Both the position numbers and the translations under genes were made by a program. A model generated the notes under the pieces. That model saw only the letters and a program-made list of their open reading frames with translations. It was not told the origin of the DNA and searched no databases. 64,000 nucleotides of DNA from Syntrophosphaera sp035450685 (lineage in GTDB: Bacteria; Cloacimonadota; Cloacimonadia; Cloacimonadales; Cloacimonadaceae): NCBI GenBank assembly GCA_035450685.1, contig DAOTNF010000006.1:1-64000 (forward strand), in the 5' to 3' direction. This document shows, piece by piece, positions 1 through 7,237 of this stretch (its first letter is position 1; every line of letters starts with the position of its first letter).

Positions 1-3000
1 CCAGGGCAGGCAGGCCTGTTACGTTAAAACCGATCTGGGTGATATTGATGGGGCCGACCACTCCTGCGGCATTGAGTTCAGCGGCTGTATAAACCGACTG
101 TCCGTGCAGGCTCTGATACCAGACGTTGATGGGGCAGGCGATGCTGGTGCTGTTGGAGTCAGTGCCGGTGCCAATGATGACTTCAGTGGGCACGATGGCA
201 GAGGGTGTGGCCTGCACCGTATTGCTGGGTTCGGATACTCCGCCGGAATATACCGCTACAAGGTAGTAGCTGTAGGTGGTTTCGTTGACCACCGCATTGT
301 CGGTATAAGTGAGTCCGGTGACTGTGGTAAGCAAGCTTCCATCACGATAGATCCTGTAACCAGTGGGGGTCCCATAGACTGGGCTGTCCCAGTTGAGGGT
401 CACATAGCCGTTACCGGGTGCGGCGGTCAGGTTCCGTGGCGGATAGAAGCTGCTGGGAGTGGTGGAGGCGGGGAAGATGATGTCGTCCACCCAGGCGCAG
501 TCGGAACCGCTGCTCACGCTGTAGTCTTTGACATATTCCCATTTCAGCACGCGGGTGCCAGCGGCCAGAGTGTAGGTGGCCTGGGTCCAGTCTATGTTTC
601 CAGACCACTCGTTTTGCTGGGTGCCGTCCACATAGAAGCGCAGTTTGTCATAATTGGATTCGGAGGAGACCTTATACCAGAAGCTCAGTTCACCGGGGGC
701 TGACAGGACGCGGGTGGTCTCCATGGTGCTGGTCTGGCTGTGGGAGATGGCGCCGCTCCTGGCGCTGTAGCCTGCGCTATAATAGGTGCTGCTGTCGATG
801 GTCCAGGGCAATGTTCCGCCCATGATCCAGGGGAAAGAGCTGAAATCTCCGGTGGAGAAATCCTCGATGATGAGGCCCACGGGGGTGTTTTCGGTTTTGC
901 TGGCGCTGTATTGGCCTGCGGTGGCTGCGAAGTTGAGGCTAACCACTGTGCCTATGTCCATGCTGGCGTTGGCGGTGAGTGAGAACGTGAGGTTGCTAAC
1001 GCCTCCAGCGGAAATAGCACTGAAGCTGGCGTTGCCGTTGTTGACCGTGATGCCTGGCGTGGTACAGCTCATGGTGGCTGTCCCATTCGGGGAAGCGGCG
1101 CCGCCGTTGTTGTTAAGCGGCATGGTGATGGTCACAGTTTCACCAGGGTCGAGGCGTCCGTTGTTGTTACCGGTGGGATCGCTGATTGTCATGTTGCCAA
1201 AGGCCAGGGCGGGCGCGTTGATGGTCTGGGTGAAGTTGTGAGTCCAGGGGTTGTGGCCGCTCATGGTCATGGTGATGGTGAAATTGGCCACGGTGCCATC
1301 TGGGACGTTGTTGGCGATCGTGATCGCGTAGGCATTGTTTGCCAGAACGGTAGCCCCGGCAGCCAGGCTGCTGATGCTGTGGCTGTTATCGGTGATGGTG
1401 ATGCCGCTGGTGGAGCAGCTCAGTATCGCGCTAACGTTGCTGGCGGGATCCACGCCCACGTTTTTGAAGGTCACATCGAAGTAGCCGCTTTCGTTGTATT
1501 CCGGAACGTCGTTATTGGCATCGTCATAAGCGACTTGGTCCACAGACATAAAGGGGCCTTGCGCCGCTATGACCGCTATATCGGCAATCTTGGTGATCCT
1601 GTTCTGGGCGGTAAGCACCAGTTTGGCTGTTCCGACTGAGGTGAAGGGGGTGATCGTCAAGGTCAGGTTTCCGGAGGCATCGGTGATGCCGGAGCCGTAG
1701 ATCACTCCATTCATGGTAAGGCCGACGCGGGTGTAGGGCGCGGCGCCTGTGATGGCATAACTGGTGTTGCCGACCATGATCTGGGTGGGATAGCTGGCCG
1801 GATTGGCAGTGGGAACTCCAAGGTAGGGCATCAGGGAAGGGTCGCCCATGATGTGGTAGATTTCCCAGTAGTAGTTAGTGCGTGAGCTACCGCTTTGCTG
1901 CACCGCCAGGTTGCCGGAGTAGATGCCCTCGCCGACGGTGGTGGCCCATTTGTCATAGGTTTCGCCGTGGGTGTGGAACATGGCGTCATAAGCACCCAGT
2001 TTGGTGGCGTCATAAGCCGGGGCGGAACCGTTGATGTTGGTTTTGTAACCCACTGCCCAATAATAGTCCTCATACCAATAGGTGCTGTTGATGCCGCCGA
2101 TGTAGGCCACTCCGCCGCCGTCAGCCTTACGGATTACGGCTTCGCCGAAGCAGGGGCTGGAGTAGTCAAACTCGTTGGTGATGCAGCAGTTGCCCACCAT
2201 AACTCCGTATTTGCCTGAGTTAGTCATGGCATTGACGTCGGATACAGTGAAAGTGGGGTCCGCCCAAGAGGTCTGGCCCCCGTGAGCGGTATAGACAATG
2301 TAACCCCGGCCTTCATTGGCGTTGGCGATGATTTGCGCGTCACTGCTGCCGGAGGCGGGATAGAGATAGGTGTCGGAGGTGATGCCGTGGGCGGCGTTGA
2401 AATACTCTGTGGTTGCGTAATTGATGGCGCCGTTGCCGTGGGTGGAAGCGTAGGTGCCATCCACACCCGCGATGAGCACCGTCTTACCCAGATAACTAAG
2501 GTCTGGCATCTGGGTCTTTTCAAAGGTGATGGTCTTGTTAATGACGTTGGCCAGTTCGGTAGTGCTGGAAACTGAGAAGCGGCCGTGGTACATTTCCGGC
2601 ATGTAGTCGCTGCCATTGAGGCGCACGTATGTGAGGTCTGTCACGTGGGAGTCAGTCGCGCCGGTATTGGTGGCGACTGTGATGGTGCCGGATTCGTCAC
2701 CGATGATCAACAGGTAGGTGGGGGCTGGATCATTGGCGGTGGCATTATCCCACAATGACTGCATATAGTTCTTGATGGCGGTGGTGGTGTTTGCCACGGT
2801 GCCGCCGCTGCCGACGGTCGCCACGTTCACCACAAAGCCCTGCTGGGTCTTCCAGTCCACGTAGCTCTGGATGTTGCTGGTGTAGCCGACCGGGCAGAGG
2901 ATGACCATCTTGGTGGGATGGCGCACCAGAGCGGTGCGGTTGTCCGCGTTCCAGTTGAAGAAAGTTTTGCTGTAAAGCTGTTCAAATTCCCAGGAAGCAG

Positions 3001-3658
3001 TCCTGGCCAGCATGTCGGCGGTGGCGGCGAGGTCTGGGTTGACAAAATCCACCCGGACATCCACGTTTTCCATCACCCGGATACTGTTGGTGACGGGGTT
3101 GTAGCGCACCGGATAAAAATCAAGGGCGAACACCCGCACCCCGCGCATCATACCCAGTTCCGTAACCTGCACCCAGTCGCGGCTGTTGAACTCATCGCGG
3201 CTGTAAAGCCTTTCGTTCACCACGAAGGGCAGGGTGGCGGGATCGGCGGATTTGGAGATGGGCTCCTGCGCCGGAATGACGCGGTTTTGCAGTTTGCTGG
3301 CTTTGCTGTCCAGTTCCCGCGTGGATTGTGAATTGAGTTGAAAACGGACTTCCGCGCCCAAAGGCACGGCGATTGTTCTGCGCAACATGGGCAGTTTGGG
3401 CTCTCCCACATCGTTGCTGAAGCCCCAACCATCGATGGAAAGCTCGTCAAACGTGCCTTTTTTGGTCTGGACTTCCATGATTTTCAGGTCGCCAACCCGG
3501 AATTGTACATCAAAACCGAGGTCGCTGTTGTTGAGAAGCCTGGCTTGGTTGCCAGAGGAGGAGAGATTGACCTGCCGGTCTGCGGCAGATAGCGCGAAAG
3601 CGCAGGCAAGGATCAGCCCGATGAGCAGGATCGCTTTGCCGGGGAGCTTAATTTTCAT
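1..3658 (-). CDS. Gingipain-type (peptidase C25) secreted cysteine protease, 3' end outside window
   Basis: The open frame runs from an ATG at 3658, preceded by AAGGAGATACTT, off the left edge (about 1219 codons seen). Residues 1-27 are a signal peptide, followed by a propeptide-like region. The catalytic part includes YTAHGGQTSW (His459) and GNCCITNEFDYSSPCFGEA (Cys492), which align with the gingipain patterns GHG and CVNGDFLFSMPCF. After it come beta-sandwich repeats, a choice-of-anchor-J-like domain (about 925-1045) and a fibronectin-III domain near residue 1075. C25 enzymes are secreted endopeptidases; the family also includes PorU, the type IX sortase, but the long adhesin-like tail here favours a secreted protease. 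Arg versus Lys specificity cannot be read. The C-terminal sorting domain, if any, is not visible. Confidence 0.85.
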   Translation of the reverse strand, partial: MKIKLPGKAILLIGLILACAFALSAADRQVNLSSSGNQARLLNNSDLGFDVQFRVGDLKIMEVQTKKGTFDELSIDGWGFSNDVGEPKLPMLRRTIAVPLGAEVRFQLNSQSTRELDSKASKLQNRVIPAQEPISKSADPATLPFVVNERLYSRDEFNSRDWVQVTELGMMRGVRVFALDFYPVRYNPVTNSIRVMENVDVRVDFVNPDLAATADMLARTASWEFEQLYSKTFFNWNADNRTALVRHPTKMVILCPVGYTSNIQSYVDWKTQQGFVVNVATVGSGGTVANTTTAIKNYMQSLWDNATANDPAPTYLLIIGDESGTITVATNTGATDSHVTDLTYVRLNGSDYMPEMYHGRFSVSSTTELANVINKTITFEKTQMPDLSYLGKTVLIAGVDGTYASTHGNGAINYATTEYFNAAHGITSDTYLYPASGSSDAQIIANANEGRGYIVYTAHGGQTSWADPTFTVSDVNAMTNSGKYGVMVGNCCITNEFDYSSPCFGEAVIRKADGGGVAYIGGINSTYWYEDYYWAVGYKTNINGSAPAYDATKLGAYDAMFHTHGETYDKWATTVGEGIYSGNLAVQQSGSSRTNYYWEIYHIMGDPSLMPYLGVPTANPASYPTQIMVGNTSYAITGAAPYTRVGLTMNGVIYGSGITDASGNLTLTITPFTSVGTAKLVLTAQNRITKIADIAVIAAQGPFMSVDQVAYDDANNDVPEYNESGYFDVTFKNVGVDPASNVSAILSCSTSGITITDNSHSISSLAAGATVLANNAYAITIANNVPDGTVANFTITMTMSGHNPWTHNFTQTINAPALAFGNMTISDPTGNNNGRLDPGETVTITMPLNNNGGAASPNGTATMSCTTPGITVNNGNASFSAISAGGVSNLTFSLTANASMDIGTVVSLNFAATAGQYSASKTENTPVGLIIEDFSTGDFSSFPWIMGGTLPWTIDSSTYYSAGYSARSGAISHSQTSTMETTRVLSAPGELSFWYKVSSESNYDKLRFYVDGTQQNEWSGNIDWTQATYTLAAGTRVLKWEYVKDYSVSSGSDCAWVDDIIFPASTTPSSFYPPRNLTAAPGNGYVTLNWDSPVYGTPTGYRIYRDGSLLTTVTGLTYTDNAVVNETTYSYYLVAVYSGGVSEPSNTVQATPSAIVPTEVIIGTGTDSNSTSIACPINVWYQSLHGQSVYTAAELNAAGVVGPINITQIGFNVTGLPAL

Positions 3659-4101
3659 AAGTATCTCCTTATGTAGTGTAATATTAACACGCTTTAATGA
3701 TGCCGGAAGCGCGATGCAGCCGACATCCAAAAATGGAACCAAACGAAACTGATTCAACTATATTTGAAACATTCAAATTCTGTCAATCTAAAATACCTCA
3801 CCTGGTGGCTTGTCATTGTTTTGGCGACCTGAATGCAGTTCAGGCTGAGAGCTGATCACATAGTGAGGCAATTTCTTGGAAAGGGCGGATGGTAATTTTG
3901 ACCAAAGAGAAGTATTGTAGCTGCTTTAGTTGTTCTAAACAGATTTATCCGCTCCATACCTCTCCGTTCCTGGATCGCCATCATTTGAGGCCACAAGGGA
4001 TTAGACCATCATCCTTAGGTATGTGGTTGCAAAGTTAAGGATGACCCCAGGATAACCCCTGCTGGAAGACAGGATTGATATGGGGGAGAGGTGGGATTGG
4101 C
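3659..4101. other. Intergenic gap between feoA and the C25 protease
   Basis: About 440 bases without a convincing gene. The only recognisable item is one copy of the dispersed CATCATCCTTAGG repeat at 4007-4051. Downstream of feoA I see no clear T-tailed hairpin. Confidence 0.6.
4007..4051 (-). repeat. Dispersed CATCATCCTTAGG repeat, copy 1
   Basis: The half-site CATCATCCTTAGG is followed, after a loop, by TTAAGGATGACCCCAGG, so the copy can fold into a hairpin (TCATCCTTA with TAAGGATGA). Its reverse complement nearly matches the copy at 56719-56766, including the loop (TTTGCAACCACATACC versus TTCGCAACCACATACC). Confidence 0.7.
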
Positions 4102-4404
4102 TCAGGAGACCCGCACCATGATACGCCGGGCGATGCGGCGGTCAAGCACGTAGCGTGCATCCCCCACCGCCACCACCAGGTTTGGTTCCCCCAGGTCGTT
4201 GCGGAAGGCGGTGACCCTGGTTCCGGAGCAAAGGCCGCGCTCGATGGTGCGCAGGTCTTCGTTGCAGGTGATGATGGCCTCCTGGCCTGTGGAAAGCAGG
4301 GCGAGGCTGATGCAGTCGCCTTTGCCGCAGCGGCAGTTCCGGGCAGAGGGGAAGAAGCGCCTTCCGAAGCGGCGTAATCTGGCACGGTTGCGATTAGAGA
4401 GCAT
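4102..4404 (-). CDS. feoA: FeoA-family ferrous iron transport protein
   Basis: 100 residues. Residues 38-100 show the FeoA SH3-like pattern: GQEAIITCNEDL, then GLCSGTRVTAF, then LVVAVGDARYVLDRRIARRIMV. FeoA is a small cytosolic partner of FeoB in Fe(II) uptake. It is the last gene of a fur-feoB-feoA operon; its ATG overlaps the end of feoB by 11 bases, which implies translational coupling. Unusually it has an N-terminal extension of about 37 residues that is rich in Arg and carries Cys24, Cys26 and Cys31 (NCRCGKGDC). Typical FeoA proteins start close to the SH3 fold. No later ATG with a ribosome-binding site explains the extension away. Confidence 0.88.
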   Translation of the reverse strand: MLSNRNRARLRRFGRRFFPSARNCRCGKGDCISLALLSTGQEAIITCNEDLRTIERGLCSGTRVTAFRNDLGEPNLVVAVGDARYVLDRRIARRIMVRVS

Positions 4405-6502
4405 GTTTATTACCTATAAATTTCATTGAGAGATAGAGAGCGGCGCCCAGCAAGAGGGAGATGCCCAGCCACAGCCAGGAGCGCGGGTTGAAAGCCAGAA
4501 CCTGATAGGCCACGGTGGCAACTATCCAGGCCAGGGCCGTTAGATAGAAGAAGGCGAGCAGCATCCAGCGGCGCCCGTGTTCGCGGAAGAGAATAGCCAG
4601 AGTGGCGGCGCAGGGCGAATAGAGCAGGATGAAGATCAGATAGGCGATGGCGGGGGCTGTTCCACCAAAGGCGGCGCGGATCGCCGCGTCACCGGCATAG
4701 AGGCCGGAGAGGCTGCCAACGATCGCTTCCTTGGCAAAGAGCCCGGAGATGAGGGCCACCGACGCCTGCCAGTTGGAGCTTCCCAAGCCCAGGGGAGCCA
4801 GCAGCGGGGCGAGCAGCCTGCCCGCCAGTTCCAGGATGCTGATGCTTTGGCCGCCGTGGAAGGGATCCGGCACCTGCAAAACCTGCAGGATGTTCACCAG
4901 CACGATCACCAGCAGGATGGTCTTACCGGCGCGCAGGACGAAGTCTTTCAGGCGGTGCCAGGTGTGCATCAGCATGGCGTTTAGGGTGGGCAGGTGATAA
5001 TGGGGGAGCTCCATCACAAAGTTTCCGGGTTGGGTCTTGAAAAGTGTTTTCTTGAGCGCCAGGGCGAAGAGCAGGCCCATCACGATGCCGAAAACGTAGA
5101 GTCCGAACACCACCAGATGGGCGTGGCGCGGAAAGAAGATCAGAGCCAGATAGGTGTAAACCGGCAGCTTGGCCCCGCAGCTCATAAAGGGCGTGAGCAG
5201 CGAGGCGAAGACGCGGTCGCGCTTACTTTCCAGGGTGCGGGTGGCCATGATGGCGGGAACGGTGCAGCCAAATCCCACAATCAGGGGGATGAAAGCCTTG
5301 CCGGGCAGTCCCACCCTGCGCATGAACTTATCCGCGATAAAAGCCGCTCGCGCCATATAGCCGCTGTCCTCCAAAAAAGAAAGGCTGAGAAAGATGAAAA
5401 AGATAGGCGGGATAAAGGTTCCGATGGTGGCGATGCCTCCACCCAGGGCATCCGAAAACAGAAAGGCGAACCACCCGGGCAGCCCCAGGGAGCGAAGCAG
5501 GGTTCCCCACTGATCCACCAGCAACCAGTTCAAGCCAGAGTCGATCAGGCTGATCAGAGGGGCGCTGGCGCGCACCGACAGCATAAAGACCAAAAACATG
5601 ACCAATAAAAAGATCGGCCCTCCCCAGAACCCGCTCAGGGCGAAGCGGTCGATCCTGTCCGAGATGGTCTGGGGCTGGTGCGGTTTGCGCCTGACCACGT
5701 CCTTGACCAGGCCGCGGATAAAACCGTAACGGTCGTCTGCCAGTACAGCCGCAATGTCCTGGCGGCGGTGCTTTTCCACGCCCAGGGTAACTTTTTCCAG
5801 AGCCTGCCTGGCCTCCGGGGGCAGTTGTCCCGTAAAGGCGGTGTCCCTTTCCAATAACCTCAGCAGCAGCCAGTGGTGGGGAAGTTCATCCCACGCGGGG
5901 GGATAGCCGCTTTCCCTGGCGGGGTCGAAAACGATTGCCGCGATGGCCGCCATGCTCTTTTCCACCACTTCGTCGTAGCGCACGGTTGCCGGAGTCTGCG
6001 TCTTGGCCAGCCGGCTTTCCAGGAGGTAGAGCAGGGGATGGGCGTCGAAGCGTCCCGCCATCGAGACAGGAATCACATCCACTCCGAGGTGTTCGGCAAG
6101 GTGCTCGTGCTCGACCCGCAGTTCGTTGCGCTCGGCGATATCCACCATGGAAAGCAGGATCAAAAGCGGCGCGCCCAGCTCCATGAGCTGCACGGTGAGG
6201 TAGAGGTTGCGCTCCAGGTTGGAGGCGTCCACGATGTTGATCACCAGATCGGGCTTTTTTTGCAGCAGGTAGTCGCGGGCTACCTGTTCGTCCGGCGAAG
6301 TGGCAGCCAGGGAATAGATTCCGGGCAGGTCAATCACCTCATAGCGTTTGCCTTTGAAAAGAAAGTAGCCCTGTTTGTGTTCCACCGTGACGCCAGGCCA
6401 GTTTCCGACAGACTGGTGGCTGCCGGTGAGGGCGTTGAAGAGTGTGGTCTTGCCCACATTGGGGTTGCCCGCGAGGGCGATGACGGGGTTGTTCTTGCTC
6501 AT
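4394..6502 (-). CDS. feoB: Ferrous iron transporter FeoB
   Basis: 702 residues, normal for FeoB. The N-terminal G domain shows G1 GNPNVGKTT (12-20), switch WPGVTVEHKQG and G3 DLPG (58-61). The membrane part contains the two inverted Gate motifs, including GCTVPAIMATRTLESKRDR and SCGAKLPVYTYL, and several hydrophobic spans. FeoB moves Fe(II) across the inner membrane under control of its GTPase domain. The G4 motif, usually NxxD, reads SMVD (118-121), so the guanine-contacting Asn is replaced by Ser. The gene starts 3 bases after fur and overlaps feoA, so all three are one transcription unit, presumably repressed by Fur when iron is plentiful. Confidence 0.96.
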   Translation of the reverse strand: MSKNNPVIALAGNPNVGKTTLFNALTGSHQSVGNWPGVTVEHKQGYFLFKGKRYEVIDLPGIYSLAATSPDEQVARDYLLQKKPDLVINIVDASNLERNLYLTVQLMELGAPLLILLSMVDIAERNELRVEHEHLAEHLGVDVIPVSMAGRFDAHPLLYLLESRLAKTQTPATVRYDEVVEKSMAAIAAIVFDPARESGYPPAWDELPHHWLLLRLLERDTAFTGQLPPEARQALEKVTLGVEKHRRQDIAAVLADDRYGFIRGLVKDVVRRKPHQPQTISDRIDRFALSGFWGGPIFLLVMFLVFMLSVRASAPLISLIDSGLNWLLVDQWGTLLRSLGLPGWFAFLFSDALGGGIATIGTFIPPIFFIFLSLSFLEDSGYMARAAFIADKFMRRVGLPGKAFIPLIVGFGCTVPAIMATRTLESKRDRVFASLLTPFMSCGAKLPVYTYLALIFFPRHAHLVVFGLYVFGIVMGLLFALALKKTLFKTQPGNFVMELPHYHLPTLNAMLMHTWHRLKDFVLRAGKTILLVIVLVNILQVLQVPDPFHGGQSISILELAGRLLAPLLAPLGLGSSNWQASVALISGLFAKEAIVGSLSGLYAGDAAIRAAFGGTAPAIAYLIFILLYSPCAATLAILFREHGRRWMLLAFFYLTALAWIVATVAYQVLAFNPRSWLWLGISLLLGAALYLSMKFIGNKHAL

Positions 6503-6504
6503 GG

Positions 6505-6523
6505 TCTATTGAGAATCATTCGC
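6505..6523. promoter_or_regulatory. Second Fur-box-like match at the fur/feoB junction
   Basis: TTGAGAATCATT lies across the last codons of fur just before feoB. By my count it matches 13 of 19 positions of the consensus GATAATGATAATCATTATC. Because it overlaps coding sequence it may be chance; an internal operator for feoB is possible. Confidence 0.25.
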
Positions 6524-6952
6524 GCTGTTTTGGCATTTCCAGCAGAGTCCCTTCACCTCGACGCTGGTCTCCTGGGTCTCGAATTTCAGGTTGCGGGCTT
6601 CCCGCGCCAGGATAGGATCAACGCTGTCCAGAGGGGTTTCCTGCACCGCGCCGCAACGGACGCAAACCCAGTGTGCGTGGCGGGGATGGCCCCAGATGTG
6701 CTCATACATGCCACGTGTGCCCGGACGGGGAGAGGGTTGGATCAGGCCTGCCTGCAAGAGCAGCGGCAGGGTGCGGTAAACCGTGGCCAGGGAGATGTCC
6801 TGACTGGCGGAGCGCAATACCTGATGCAACTGCTCGGCGTCAAAATGCTCGTGCAGGCTGAACACCGCCTCCAAAATCAAGCGCCGGCTGGCGGTCAGCT
6901 TCATCTTGCGGCTGTTCAGGTAGGTGTCGAAAAGCTTGGTGTAATCTTCCAT
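6506..6952 (-). CDS. fur: Fur-family metal-dependent transcriptional repressor
   Basis: 148 residues, standard Fur length. The winged helix contains SLATVYRTLPLLLQAGLI (about 54-71). The dimerisation/metal domain has GHPRHAH (His89, 92, 94) and two structural zinc pairs, Cys97/Cys100 (CVRC) and Cys137/Cys140 (CWKC). It is first in an operon with feoB and feoA, which favours iron sensing (Fur) over Zur or PerR, although the sequence alone cannot settle the metal. A Fur-box-like site lies 11-29 bases upstream of the start, so the operon is probably autoregulated. Confidence 0.9.
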   Translation of the reverse strand: MEDYTKLFDTYLNSRKMKLTASRRLILEAVFSLHEHFDAEQLHQVLRSASQDISLATVYRTLPLLLQAGLIQPSPRPGTRGMYEHIWGHPRHAHWVCVRCGAVQETPLDSVDPILAREARNLKFETQETSVEVKGLCWKCQNSANDSQ

Positions 6953-6962
6953 AAGTTCATCC

Positions 6963-6981
6963 TCAAATGAGAATCAGTCGC
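6963..6981. promoter_or_regulatory. Putative Fur box upstream of fur-feoB-feoA
   Basis: AAATGAGAATCAGTC lies immediately upstream of the fur start. By my count it matches 12 of 19 positions of the consensus GATAATGATAATCATTATC, and the inner AATGAnAATCA is intact. Position and operon content both fit autorepression by Fur. Confidence 0.45.
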
Positions 6982-7237
6982 AAGCTATTTTGACCTTGGA
7001 TTTCTGTCAAGGGCGATCCGTGGTTTGCGTGGGCTTAACAATGTTTCTCAAAAATCGAACCGGTGCGAAAGTTCGGAATAATAAGGGTTGGAGTATGGTT
7101 CATGCGCCCAAACATAATATCCATCAGGCTTGAGCGTTAGACTCGTTCGCGGCGCTGCTTTTATCTTTAAGATTGGAACACTTCATGCAACCCTTATAAC
7201 TTGCCTTAAATACTTGTAAACAAAACGGGAGGAAAAA

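Noticed and set aside
104..3331. Several plus-strand frames of 80-200 residues opposite the C25 protease
   Set aside because: They are antisense shadows of one continuous minus-strand frame with signal peptide and catalytic motifs; their Gly/Val/Ala-rich composition is typical of opposite-strand reading.
5873..6970. A 365-residue plus-strand frame across feoB and fur
   Set aside because: Antisense to two unmistakable genes on the other strand.
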